Assembly (NCBI GenBank): GCA_024180945.1
Contig: JAKSGN010000007.1
Span: 806,001-870,000 of the forward strand
Reading direction: 5' to 3'
Source: Macrophomina tecta
Taxonomy: Eukaryota > Ascomycota > Dothideomycetes > Botryosphaeriales > Botryosphaeriaceae
Length of the DNA stretch: 64,000 nt
Made by a program: the position numbers and the translations under genes. Shown here in pieces: positions 30,699 through 41,809 of the stretch (its first letter is position 1; each line of letters starts with the position of its first letter). Below the pieces are notes generated by a model. It was not told the origin of the DNA. It did no database searches and worked only from the letters and a program-made list of their open reading frames with translations.

Positions 30699-32312
30699 CT
30701 ACGTCCGCCTAAGGCGTAATTTATACTCTATTGGGGGCACGACTGAGAAGTCGTTATACTCTATAATAGGGCGCGGGCCTTTATACTCTAGCCCGTCCTT
30801 TTCCAGACTAAGCTCCCAGCCCATCAGCAGCCGAGCAAGCATCAACTTGAGGTTGTTGACGGCCAAGAAACGACCAGGACAGGCTTGGTTGCCCAGACCG
30901 AAGCCGAGCGAGTCAATGGTCGACATGCCCAGAATCAGAGCGCTGGCGCTCTCCCTGTGCTGTTCGCGTAGCCGGCGATAGCGGTGCCCGTCGAAGGTTT
31001 CCGGGTTTGGAAAAGTCTCCGGGTCGGTGGCGATGGCAGCGGCGGGCGCCATAACCATCGTGCCCTTAGGGAGCTTGAGCCCCGAGCACTTGAATGTGTA
31101 GTCTTGAGTAACGATGCGGTTCATGGTAACTGCGACTATTGCTTCAGTGGCGGGTTAGCGACGAGACAGGAATTACTCACACAGGAATACAGGACTCAGG
31201 CGCTGCGACTCCTTGAGGAAGCAGTCGAGCTTCGTCAGCCGCTCAATGTCAACCCAGCTGCCATCGGCTGACGTGGCCTCGGCGGCCTCTTCCTTCAACT
31301 CAAGCAGCAACTCTGGTTGGGTGAGGAGATCAATGAGTGCGACACTGATGGTCTTGGCCGTCGTGTGGATAGCGGCGATCATGGTGCGCATCATCGTGTC
31401 GGAGAAGTCGCGCAGCGTAACGTCGTCGGGGGCGCCGCCCCAAAGCCACTCGTAGCCCAGAGAACCCTTCTGCCGGCTCTTCTTGTCTTTCGGGTCAAAC
31501 TCGCCGGCCTCCTTCAGCTCATTGTACAGCGGCCGCAACTGCTCCATGACGTACTCGCGCTGCCACTGTAGGCGCCGCACGGATGGGATCATCTGGGCGA
31601 CAATTGAGGCGAGGTAGGGAGACCACCGCCGCACGTCGTCGGCGGCGCCGTAGCGGTTGACGGCGAAGTCGGCGGTCTCTTTGAGCCAGGTCGGATCGGA
31701 CGAGAGGCGCTTGTCGACGAGCAGGGCGTTGGTGACGTGCGTTATGGTCGGGATGAAGAACTCCATGAGGTTGACTGTCTCGACTGCGCCCGTTGCTTGG
31801 GGCAGGTGTGAGCTGAAGTAGTCGGAAATTCGTTGATTTAGCTGCGTAGTAATGTCGCCGAGGTTCTGGTGGATGCCCACGCGTAAGGCCTTTCCAGACC
31901 ATTGTCCTCGGTCGGGGGCGCCGGTGTAATCCTGCGCGAAGATGATGCGTGAGGCGAGCTGCCAGCTGAAGACATTGTTAGAGAGATGCTTGATCTCCTC
32001 GATGTGTTCTTTGGGTAGGACGACGCGGTACTTGACGGCGTAGCCGCCTACCGGGATGGCGATTTTGAAAGCTTTTTCGGCCTTATTGTATCTTCGGTAG
32101 CCGGACTCAAGTATGGATCTGAGATCAGTCAGGTACCGCTGGCGGGAGTTGTCGCCATCGGCGAAGCTGTGAGTGGGAATGTGATCGAGAGAGTGCTCGG
32201 CTCGTAGTCGTCTAAAGATGGCTTCGGCTATGAGCAGCATGCAGCCAAACAGACAGAGTAGGACTATGGGCGTCATTTTGCGTTCGGCGGCGAGATGGTG
32301 TTGTCTGTGCAA
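30699..32312 (-). CDS. Cytochrome P450 monooxygenase
   Basis: Exons 32312-31181 and 31129-30699, with a 51-nt intron (GTGAGT, GCTAAC, CGCAG), give 520 residues. An N-terminal hydrophobic anchor (about residues 14-30; Met13 is the likelier start) puts it on the ER membrane. The I-helix region lies near MIAAIHTTAKTIS. The ExxR motif is KESQR near residue 371, just before the splice. The PERF-like FDGHRYRRL follows, and the haem loop FGLGNQACPGRFLA has its Cys ligand near residue 457. Overall style (ALRVGIHQNLGDI, YTGAP) is closest in my reading to fungal ent-kaurene-oxidase-like P450s, but the substrate cannot be inferred. Co-oriented with the decarboxylase upstream; a LINE now separates the two. 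Confidence 0.88.
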
Positions 32313-32720
32313 ACTGTACTCCGTTGCTATGCATTATTCACCGTTGCGCACCTATATATGTGCTTCCGAAAGGAGTTTCGGCCTTCCCGAAATATATCAT
32401 ATCGTGACTGCGTGGTTGGAAGCTTGGCGGTCGACATCGTGGCCTATCGTAACGCGTTACACCTTGGTACTGCCTAGCGGCTCGGAATTCTAACACTAGC
32501 CGCGGAATCGTACGAGCCCTACATTTCCATATCGCCGCTGGTGTTATGCTACAAACTAAACCGCAATTGAGAATGCCGATGCGAATACCGATGCGAATGC
32601 CGATGGAAGCGTATGAGCCCGGTGAGGATACAGTACGATGAAGATGGAGAACAGTTTGGGGAGTATTGTTCCGCTGTTACGGACAAATGTTCATTGTAAT
32701 CAATTCTATGGTGCCCTCCA
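32313..32720. promoter_or_regulatory. Upstream region of the P450 gene
   Basis: About 400 bases holding the presumed P450 promoter (minus strand), interrupted by LINE insertion at 32720. It includes a small tandem CGATGCGAATGC-like array (about 32576-32602). No specific operator can be shown. Confidence 0.4.
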
Positions 32721-33611
32721 TCTGATGCCTCCGCCATACCACATGGAACCGGTGTTGGCGTCGGAGTAGCACTACTTGACCACAGCCAATCCAAGGAAGA
32801 AATCCAAGACAGGGTCACCAAGAACCTCGGTCCCAACACCCTTGTCTACAACGGCGAACTCGAGGGCATTACTACCGCCCTTGAGCTTGCCAACAGAAAA
32901 GGATATTCTTCGAAGGAGATCGCAGTGTTTGCAGACAACCAGGCCGCAATCTCGAGGCTTGGGAATCCAGGCAATACGCCTGGCCAGACATGGCAACTCC
33001 GGGCAATTACGGCTGCCCAGCAACTAAAGGATAAGGGCAACAATGTCATTATTAAATGGGTTCCAGGACATGTCAATGTCCATGGCAATGAGGAAGCCGA
33101 CTTACTAGCAAAGAAGGCCGCCACCCGACCACCGGATACAGACCGACCCAGCCTCGTGTACTACAGTATGCAGGTCAAGGGACGGCTGTATGACGAGTGG
33201 GAAACCCGGTGGAAGGCGACTCCCTCATCCGCGTACAGCAAGACTTTCGGTTGGAAGATCAAACGGAAGCTTAGGCCCCCTACTTCGGTAAGGGAAATAG
33301 CATCTGCCTTCTACCAGCTGAAGATAGGACACGGCTACTTCAGGTCCTATCTCCATCGTTTCAACCATGCAGAAGACGATGGATGTCCATGCTCTGGTAC
33401 TGCAAAACAAACACCGAGGCACCTGCTGCTAGAATGTCCTCTATACAGAACCGAAAGGCTCTCAGTAAAGAGCACTCTAAGCGCAAACCGACTGAACCTC
33501 CGGGACCTCCTCTCCACAACCGAAGGAATCTCTGCTACGGTAGACTTCCTTCGAAAAACGAAGATATCCACGCGTCGGTGGATGCTTAACGACCTGCCCG
33601 ACGGGGTATAA
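32721..33611 (+). pseudogene. LINE RNase H domain and C-terminus (truncated ORF2)
   Basis: About 296 codons open from the insertion point. RNase H residues: SDASAIPHGTG (first Asp), YNGELEGITTAL (Glu), VFADNQAAI (Asp) and WVPGHVNVHGNEEAD (His and last Asp). Downstream a zinc motif C-x-C-x7-H-x4-C (CPCSGTAKQTPRHLLLEC) is typical of Tad1-clade ends. Endonuclease and reverse transcriptase were never copied, so this is dead on arrival rather than decayed. Confidence 0.9.
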
Positions 33612-33846
33612 ATACGCTCGACGCTCACACTCACTTTTCGTTTTGTTAGTTCTTCGATTATTTCATAATATCTCCTAGTCTTTCCTTAGAGGGAAAACCT
33701 CTCTTCAGGCATTGAAGCCAACTATTCCTAGTACGAACCTCGACCAACCCCTATATAGAACTCTAAAAGCAGAAAAGGCTCTTACGGCCCGTCTTTACTA
33801 GTCCCCGACTCTAAAAGGACGTTAAACTAAATAAATAAAAAAAAAA
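32721..33846 (+). mobile_element. 5'-truncated Tad-like LINE, 14-bp target duplication
   Basis: The insert is bounded by the direct repeat TATGGTGCCCTCCA (32707-32720 and 33847-33860) and ends in an A-rich tail (33831-33846), which together define target-primed reverse transcription. It starts abruptly inside the RNase H domain. The 235 bases after the stop codon are its 3' untranslated region. Confidence 0.92.
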
Positions 33847-33970
33847 TATGGTGCCCTCCACCGAGACACCGTTTCTGATTGCCTGCAATTGGCGAGAAAG
33901 ATGGTATTCATTGTCATTGATACAGACCTCAACCGCTCGTGATAAATACCCTAGGTGAAGCCTTTATTTT

Positions 33971-35066
33971 CTAGATAACGAAAGCTTCGAGTGTGCCAGG
34001 TGCAAAGAGTTCCTCTGCCCTATAGCGCCGTAGAGCTAGCCCTTGCCCGTACGAGTAGGACAAAAATTTCTCAATGACATGTCTATTCTCATCAAATCCA
34101 TCTCTCCACCAGTCCTCACCAATGATTGCCTGCGTTTCCCTGATGTGGTCCTCCAGCCAGGGCAACATGTAGCGTAGCGCTGCTCTCTCAACCAGGGCCT
34201 CTTTGGCCAATTCCCTGGATTTTGCGAACGCCTTCTGTAGCTCTCTGGCTACCCACGGGTTCGCGTCGTAGACTGTTCTCTTAATGGCAATGACGTGCAT
34301 GATGGGCAGGATCCGCGTTCTTTTGTAGTAGTCGGCCTCCACAGCTTTGAAATCTGGGAAAAGATAGGTGCAGTGATTGCGTTGGCCGATGCACGAAGGG
34401 CGGGTAGCACTAAAGATTGCATCGAGTTCCCCATCTTCCAGCATCTTGGAGAGATTTTGGCCTTGTTTTATGGCCGTTACTTTGACATCGGGAGGCAGAG
34501 TATGGGAAACCTTGCTCTTTCGTTCAGTCTGCGAGGGCTCGATGGCGCCGGTGAAGAATTCGACCTCGGTAGTAGAGACACCAAATTCCTCCTCCATAAT
34601 TCCTCGTTGCCACACAGCCGCGGTCACTGGTGGGATAGTCAGCTATAGCTACACGAACGAGGGCATGGATACGCTGACTTTGGTACTCTGGAATGCCAAT
34701 GCGCTTCCCCTTGAGGTCGGAAGGTTTCTTGATGCCCGAATTCGTGTTGATGTACATGGATTGGTGCCTGAAAAACCTCGAGGGAAAGACGGGAATGGCA
34801 ATGAACGGCGGCTTCTCTTGGCCCAGCGTTAGGACATATGAGGAGAGGCTGAGCTCGGAGACATCGAATTCCTGGAAGCGCAGTTGCCTAAAAAACCTGC
34901 CTCATTGTCAGCCCCCGTCTTTTGCCGCAACATTACACTGCATCTACGTTTCTTCCACGCGATAGCTGAGAAAGGTAAGCTCGATGCCTTCCGGTCGCAC
35001 ACGCCCATCTTCAAGAGCTTTAGTACGGTCATAGTCCCAGCAGGCGAGGCTCAGCTTCAAAACCAT
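33971..35066 (-). CDS. 4,5-dihydroxyphthalate decarboxylase-like enzyme
   Basis: Three exons: 35066-34948, 34887-34679, 34626-33971, with introns of 60 nt (GTAGAT to TTTTTTAG) and 52 nt (GTCAGC, GCTGAC, CCAG). The splices keep frame and give 327 residues, the normal length for this family. Opening LSLACWDYDRTKALEDGRV, then EFDVSELSLSSYV, FPSRFFRHQSMYIN, LKGKRIGIPEYQMTAAVW and the aromatic C-terminal half WLEDHIRET are all characteristic of the family (Pht5-like, with a periplasmic-binding-protein fold). The bacterial enzyme removes a carboxylate from 4,5-dihydroxyphthalate to give protocatechuate; fungal members usually act on unknown ortho-dihydroxy or related acids. Shares a 361-bp intergenic region with a Zn2Cys6 gene, its likely regulator. 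No damage seen. Confidence 0.88.
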
Positions 35067-35105
35067 CTTGGAGGTAAGGTGGTGTTCTGTTGGTCTTGGA
35101 AGAAT

Positions 35106-35118
35106 CGGAACATTTCCG
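35106..35118. promoter_or_regulatory. Candidate Zn2Cys6 site CGG-N7-CCG
   Basis: In the divergent promoter between the decarboxylase and the Zn2Cys6 gene, CGG (35106-35108) and CCG (35116-35118) form an inverted pair with 7-bp spacing, the arrangement bound by many Gal4-type dimers. A direct CGG-N4-CGG lies near 35255-35264. Motif chance is high in 360 bp. Confidence 0.35.
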
Positions 35119-35427
35119 GAGTCAGTATGAATCAGGTATATCTCTCAGCTGCTCCTGTCCGAGACCGCGAGTCTTTACTCTTGCCAGCGGCTTATGCACA
35201 GCAGAGCCGAGTTCCCCGCTATCGTCGTAGCCATTGGTCCAGCTGACCTATAACTTCGGAGGTCGGCATGATCAGCAGCCGAATCTCCGAAATGGACCCC
35301 GCTTCACGCAAACAAGGCCCCCACATCCCACCAGTGTTCCCTGGTGACCCTTCCTCGCTTTCTCTTAGGGTTATAAGAGAATGCCGCTCCGCGGTATACT
35401 CCTCTCCCACCACCAGCCCTAATCGCC

Positions 35428-37688
35428 ATGTCTGAGATCGCCAGCAAGGTGTCCAAATCCAAGCGCCTCGGCTTTGGTCGAGCCTGCATCGCGTGTCGGA
35501 AGCGCAAGCATCGCTGTGATGCCATCGAACCCCAGTGTTCCGGTTGTCGCAGTCGAGGCAACAGATGCGAATATTTCACCAGGGTTACTAACAAGTGAGG
35601 CTCGGCGGCCAACTGTCACGTCTGCAACCCGCTGACGCACGGCAGGGGCATCGTCGATGCTCATGAGGAAAGCCTCAATCATGGCCAAGCCATAGTCCTC
35701 GAACCCCAATCCAATTTTTCGCCCGGTCAAGCTTCATTTTTACGTTGTTATGGCTCCCAGCGGAGCCCCATTGCGCGACGCAGGCTCTCTGACAGCTCGG
35801 TGCAGGAGGACAATGGTCAGGCAGCTGTCAGCCTCGGCCGAGCCAGCATTGCGTCCCCAGCAGCCACCGTTGCGGAATTGAGCGGCCCAAGTGGGTACTT
35901 CGGGGATTCTTCAGCCATCAAGTTTGTTTCAGTGGCTCGACATGGGGAACGGCACTCCCTAATTGGTGACGACAACGAGGTAAGACACTTTCCTGCCGTC
36001 TGGCCCCATAAGTCGTCGTGCTTAGAGTGCAAAGCTTTCTGTTCCGGAGGACATTGCCACTCACTTTGGGTCTTCATCTCGAGAAAACCTTCAGCAACTC
36101 AAGTTGCTTCCAGATAGGTCTGAAGGTAATCAACTTGTCGACGCATACTTTTCTCGCGTCCACTTGCTCTACCCATTCGTGCACGAAACGGACTTCCGCT
36201 CGCACTACGAGCAGACCTGGATTGATCAAGGACCACAGGATATTGCTTGGCTGGCTATAGTCAACATGGTGTTTGCGTACGGGTGCGAGTTCTGCCCGTG
36301 CCCGCAAGGTGTCGAGCCTGTCCAGCGAGCATCTCAGTTTGTGGAACGGGCGAAAGAAATCATCCTGAGTCAAGTCTTTAAAGCGGCGAGCTTCCATCTG
36401 TCCCAAGCCCTACTCCTGCTGTGCCACTATCTTCAAGGTGCCCTCGAGTTGAACGAGGCATGGAACTTCTTTGGTCTTGCCATTAGAAGCGCGATGAGCA
36501 TCGGCCTTCACGTTAACCCACCGACCGGCGGTACCTTGACAACAATAGACCATGAGGTTAGGAAACGCATTTAGTAGGGCTGCTTTGTGCTGGATCGTAC
36601 GTTGAGTATGAAGTTCGGACGACCGCCCTCAATCAGCCTAGCTGATGCCTTGGACGTGGACCTCCCGGCAGAGGTTGACGATCAATATATCACGGACACC
36701 ATTCAGTTCCCGCGCCAGCCAGGAGGGCGATCAGCCAGAATAACGGCATTCATTCAGACCATTGGACTATCACGGGTGATTGACAACATTATAAGCATGC
36801 TATATCTCAAAAGCGGTAAACCGGATGCCAGTTCCGGAACCTCAATGGTGATCCAGGAGGATTTTCATTTGCTCGGAAAAATCTTGCTGCTGGATGGGCA
36901 GCTCCAATCATGGTGGAACAGCGTGCCTGATCATCTGACCAAATCTTCGGAGGCGTCCGAGGGGGATATCGACCTGCTTCGGCAACGGAATGTCCTCTAC
37001 ATTCGATACTTGCAGATGAGACTGCTTTTATCACGCCCTTCAATACTCTTGCTAGGCAAGGAAGACCTCCAAGACCGCTTCCTGCACGCAGTCGCAATTG
37101 AGTGTGCAAAGCGCTGTGTGTCGGCAGCGCAAGAAACGATTGAGCTTGTCCACCAAAACTATCACCAACAGCAACTCCATTCCGTTTGGTACATCCTACA
37201 CTGTGGGCACCCCCTTATCATTAGAGACCTGAAGACCATGCTGATATCAAGCAGACATATTCTCGTCCTTAGGGGTCCTCATAGCAGCGCAAAGGTTAGG
37301 GATATTGGCGAGCTGTGACTCTAGCAATCGCCCGGCCTCGGCCATCCTCGACGAAGGAATGGAGTTTCTCCGCTCTGCAAGCCAGCAAAGCAGCATCGCC
37401 CACCGTTACGTGCTGCTCCTTGGTCGTCGTCGCGACCAGCTCGACGACAATCACAGCAGCAACAACACGGGGAGCAAACCGGTCGCCCATAGTGAGGGCG
37501 TCACGGAGGGTGATCTTCCAGCGCAGGATGACATACTTCATCCAGGCATACATCCTGGAGATGGACTGACCGATTTTGACCCGGCAAGCGTAAACCTTCT
37601 TGACCCCAACGGCTTTTTATTTGGTATGGGAATTCCGCAGGAATTTCTAGAGACGGATCGGCTACCACACGACCTGTGGGCTACTTGA
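35428..37688 (+). pseudogene. Zn(II)2Cys6 transcription factor killed by two adjacent TAG codons
   Basis: Four exons: 35428-35594, 35646-35979, 36050-37202, 37255-37688; introns 51, 70, 52 nt, all frame-consistent, giving a 695-codon reading. Exon 1 holds the cluster CIACRKRKHRC-x6-CSGCRSRGNRC (all six Cys present). Exon 3 has the fungal-specific middle homology region with YPFVHETDFR, SFHLSQALLLL and, after the break, FVLDRTLSMKFGRPPSI. At 36572-36580 the frame reads I-stop-stop-GCF where the family has a Trp-Trp pair, TGGTGG having become TAGTAG. Both changes are CpA to TpA on the minus strand, the RIP signature. Everything else is open, so inactivation looks recent. Probably regulated the neighbouring decarboxylase and hydrolase. 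Confidence 0.88.
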
Positions 37689-38319
37689 TGTCCATTAAAC
37701 AATCGACTGCCATATACATGGGTGCGAGAACGTGCTCTGCCCGGGAGGGCGGACTTCCTTGTCAAACGCTGGTGTTAGGAAATCACGTGTACTTTTGTCG
37801 TAGAGTAGTTTCAGCAGCGTACCAGCAGCACAAGAGTGTAAAGAAGGGCACCTCTAGCACCCTTCCTCCACTATGCCAAAATACCACTCACTTTTACACC
37901 ATCATTAAACCTCGATAGTTCGCATGCCCGCGGGATCCTAGTGCGGGCATGGCGTTGACTTCAGAGCTGCGGGACCTTACCGACAACATGGCGAAGCGCA
38001 CCGCGGGATTCTGTCTTTCCGAGCCGACCGTGTGTGGCGAAAATGCCCCCAGCGTCAGCCGATACACAAACTTTCCCTTGGGGAATCATATGCACGCTGG
38101 TCACGCAGTGATATGGTTCACCGACTGCTGGAAAATGATTTAGGAGTTGCATACTAGATTCGATTCGCCGCCGCAGCTTGTGGTAGAAAAGCCGGATACA
38201 TCTGTCTGAGATAAATAGTCGTATTCGTACGAGATTCACCACATCTGTTAAACCTACACATCAACCATAAAATTTGTTCTAACTCCTCCTTCGATTTCAC
38301 GCCGAACTCGTACCTCAAT
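37689..38319. other. Intergenic between regulator and hydrolase
   Basis: 631 bases, no gene supported. The final 100 bases before 38320 are pyrimidine-rich, as in many fungal promoters. Confidence 0.45.
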
Positions 38320-39231
38320 ATGGCATCCAACGCAATCAGCAGTTGCTGCTACCAGGGTGTAAAACATGAAGGCCAGCCTCGCGGGCGCGTCGAGATCGTT
38401 GGCGAGACCGAGACATATATCGTTGAGCCCAACTCACCCAACGGCTATGGATTGGTGTTGTAAGTAGTGACATTGATCAGAAATACCTAGAGAACTTTGC
38501 TGATAGCTGCTCAGCCTTACCGACATCGTGGGGCACAAGTTCACCAACTCCCAGCTGATCGCAGATCAGTTCGCAGCCAACGGGTACGTTGAGTTTAGAA
38601 CGATGTCTATCCTCACCGCTGACGGTTCCCCAGATACATTGTTGTCATTCCGGATCTCTTCCACGGAGACCCTGTGCCGCTCAACGCCGACATGGCGACT
38701 TTTAACCTCCCCGACTGGATGCAGGGCAAGCTCGGCGCCAAGAAGATCCCTCACATCCCGGAGACGGTCGACCCAGTCGTGGCTGCATCGCTCAAGTTTT
38801 TGAAGGAGAAATATAGTCCGAAGGTCTAGCACTACCTCCGTTTCCCCAGGCGAGACTGACGAGACTGATAGAGAGTCGCCGCCGTCGGCTACTGCTTCGG
38901 CGCCAAGTACGTGGTGCGCGGCCTGGGCTCTGGCAGCTTCGATGCCGGCTGCGTCGCGCATCCAGCCATGGTGAGCACGGAGGAGCTGGAGGCGATCAAG
39001 GGCCCGCTCGCCATTGCGGCAGCAGAGGTGGACGACATCTTCCCCACCAACCAGCGACACGACTCAGAGGCGATCCTGCTGAAGGCGGGCACTCCCTACC
39101 AGCTTAACGTGTACTCTGGGGTCAACCATGGCTTCGCTGTCCGTTGCGACCTGAGCGACAAGAGGCAGAAATATGCTAAGGAGTCGGCTTTCCTGCTGGC
39201 CCTTCAGTGGTTCGACGAGTATCTAAGATAG
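38320..39231 (+). CDS. Dienelactone hydrolase family protein
   Basis: Four exons: 38320-38459, 38515-38583, 38634-38823, 38872-39231; introns 55, 50 and 48 nt, giving 252 residues, normal for fungal DLH proteins. Begins with the family phrase SSCCYQGVKHEGQPRG and YIVEP. The strand IVVIPDLFHGD follows. The nucleophile Cys sits in GYCFGAK, the acid Asp in AAAEVDDIFP and the His in GVNHGF, so the catalytic triad Cys-Asp-His is complete. Acts in the cytosol on ester or lactone bonds, classically dienelactone to maleylacetate in chlorocatechol breakdown. Placed downstream of and co-oriented with the regulator, it fits ring-cleavage catabolism with the decarboxylase, though fungal members are diverse. 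Confidence 0.88.
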
Positions 39232-39639
39232 ACGCTGGAGTGCGGATAGAGTCTGGCACTACAGATAGACAATGCGACATGATCCACCTTAGACTTCGAC
39301 TTGGCGGCTTCAGCGGCGCGGCGAGCAGTGACCCATGTAGAACCCGTTGCATCAGCCCAAACACGCTGCTTCGCAGTATACAGGCATGCACGACCAGGCC
39401 GCTCTGGGTGACCCTACGCTGTCCATCAAGGCTGTGGCTCCGGGATAAATTCCTCGTCGAAGCTGGAACATGACCAATGTGTGGTGACGTCGCTCCCTGC
39501 ATCCCCCGTCTACCTAGGGAATCCAAGGTAAGGTCGGCACTCTTGGTTCACAGATCTTGATCCAGAGCATCAGTCAACCCTCTTTACAATACCGGAAGCA
39601 GGGTGGACAAAATCACGAGCTTGGGGGAAAATGGCTCCT
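39232..39639. other. 3' flank of the hydrolase gene
   Basis: About 400 bases with no recognisable feature. Confidence 0.45.
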
Positions 39640-39766
39640 CGGCATTTTCGACCGCTTCAATAAGGCGAAAGCTCGATCCGGTCGTGCTTATCGCCTTCTC
39701 ATGGCTGATGGGCATTCTAACTATAATGATAATGCTAATGAATTCATAGATCGTCCCAGCCGCTGA
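39640..39766 (+). pseudogene. Pogo-type transposase fragment
   Basis: About 40 codons reading WLLGIFDRFNKAKARSG and AYRLLMADGHSNY, which align with the segment around the second catalytic Asp (LDGHESH) of the pogo transposases in this window. No termini remain. It lies 190 bp before the inverted copy of element A. Confidence 0.6.
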
Positions 39767-39955
39767 AGGCAGCTACAGTACTAGGACAAAAGTTTGCGTA
39801 CTCGGCCGTTTTACACCAAAAATGGCCGACTTCGCAACGTCGCATCTCAACGTAGGCAAGAGAATAAATCATAAGAGTTCCTATACTTATTAAACTAGCT
39901 CCTGGAATTATTTTTATATAAATATTGTATTATAATATTGCGTGGTTATTAGTAA

Positions 39956-41807
39956 CGTGTTTCACCACCGAGCCGTCCAAACCACCGAGCCGTCCACTTC
40001 CTCACCAAAAACGCATCGGATGAAAACTCAACACGATGCATCACCACAACGCTATGAAATCATCCCAGAAAACTCAGTATATTAACCTTGCTATCCAATC
40101 TATTGATACCCACGCGTCGCACAGCGAAAGAGCTACCTGTCGCGAGTACCTTGCTCCCCGATCAACCGTACGCGACCGACGCGCAGGTGCCATACCACGC
40201 GTAGAAGCTGTGCCTAACGGCAAGAAGCTTACCAAACATGAAGAAGGCGCGATTGTCGAGCGTATACTGGACCTGGATTCGAGAGGGTTTCCGCCCTCCA
40301 AGGATATACTACGTGATATGGCCAACAAATTGCTGGCAGAGCGCGACGGGGGTACCGTGGGCAAGAACTAGCCAGACAGGTTCATCAGCCGCAGAGATGA
40401 GCTCAAAACGTGCTGGACTCGCGCGTACGATCGCCAGCGAGCCTTAAACGAGGACCCAGTGGTTATCGAGCGGTAGTTCGACCTCGTTCGCTCTGTGAAG
40501 GAGAAGTACGGTATCCTAGACGAGGATACGTACAACTTTGATGAAACTGGCTTTATGATGGGCGTAATAGGCTCTCTGCTAGTTATTACAGGCTCTGAAA
40601 GGCGCGGAAAACGAAAATTTATCTAGCCAGGCAATCGCGAGTGGACTTTAGTTATTAACGCGATTAGCGCGCTCGGTTGGACGATCCCACCCTTTACGAT
40701 CTTCGCCGGCAAGAACCACATTAACACTTGGTACGAAGACACCTCTGGCATGGAGGACTGGGTTGTTGCTGTCAGCGCCAACGGCTGGACGATAAATGAG
40801 CTTGGAGTGAAGTGGTTAGAGCACTTTAACGCGCATATAAAGTCGCGTACTGTGGGGGTGTACCGGCTGCTCATAATCGACGGCCACGAGAGCTATAACT
40901 TAATTGAGTTCTAGGATCTGTGCAAGGAGGAGAAGATTATTACCGTCTGTATGCCGTCGCATTCGTCGCACCTCCTGCAGCCGCTTGATGTGGGCATTTT
41001 CTCGCCGTTAAAGCGGGCGTACCGCTCTTAGATCTCAGGCTTGGCGCGCTTGATGGCCACAAAAATCGACAAACCAGCCTTTATACAGGCGTACAAGGCG
41101 GCTTATTACAAGGTGTTCACAAAGGAGAATATCTGTGCAAGCTTCCGAGGAGCTGGCTTGGTGCCGCTCGACCCGCAGGTTGTGTTATCGAAGGTTGATG
41201 TCAGGCTTCGTACGCCTACACCGCCTGCACCAGAGGCTGTCCCATGGGAATCCAAAACGCCCAGCAATATGCGCGAATTAGAGGCCCAATCAAGGCTACT
41301 TTATCAGCAGATAAGGCAGTATTGCAGCTCCTCACCTACAGAGGCGCGTGGATCGCTTCAATCGCTCGTAAAAGGCGCGTCATTCATGGTGCACTCTGCT
41401 GTGTTAGTACGCGACGAACTCTCTGCCCTTCAAAGGGCCACAGAGGCCGCAAACAAGAAGAAACAGCGTAAAAGAAAGTACGTACAGAATCGGGGCACGC
41501 TAACAATGGTAGACGGCGGTCAGCTATCTAATCCTCAGGGCGCTGGGGGGGCAGAGGGCAGCGAACAGCCCTCTAAGAAGGCTCGCGCAGAGGGCGCGCA
41601 GGGGGCTCAACGGCGCTGTGGGAACTGCGGCAAGACCGGGCACAACAGACGGACTTGTACAGAGGAGGTAACAGGTACTGAGTAATCTAGGATCGCTACT
41701 AGTTTATTGAAATTTTTGTGTTGTGTTGAATAACTTGAGTTCAAAGTGTGATGTTGGTGAGGAAGTGGACGGCTCGGTGGTTTGGACGGCTCGGTGGTGA
41801 AATACGT
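39956..41807 (+). mobile_element. Pogo/Fot element A, copy 2 (inverted relative to copy 1)
   Basis: 1852 bp, TA duplications at 39954-39955 and 41808-41809. Inverted duplicate of 7276-9128. Compared with copy 1 it lacks one T in the left terminus (GTTCACC against GTTTCACC) and has TACGT instead of CACGT at the right tip; every coding segment compared is identical. Confidence 0.92.
40036..41685 (+). pseudogene. Pogo/Fot transposase A with amber codons (copy 2)
   Basis: Same frame, same domains and the same five TAG codons as copy 1, at 40369-40371 and four further sites (near 40474, 40624, 40914 and 41030). The C-terminal 214 codons after the last stop, with the CCHC knuckle, are open. Because both copies share every nonsense change, the element must have moved after it was inactivated, using transposase made elsewhere. 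Confidence 0.88.
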
Positions 41808-41809
41808 TA

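Noticed and set aside
36556..36575. A very short intron removing the two TAG codons of the regulator
   Set aside because: The only available donor and acceptor would give an intron below 25 nt, too short for splicing.
40369..41032. Stop-codon reassignment or readthrough to explain in-frame TAG codons in element A
   Set aside because: Intact genes in the window end normally with TAG as well (for example 39229-39231 and 63176-63178), and RIP-type mutation explains the changes more simply.
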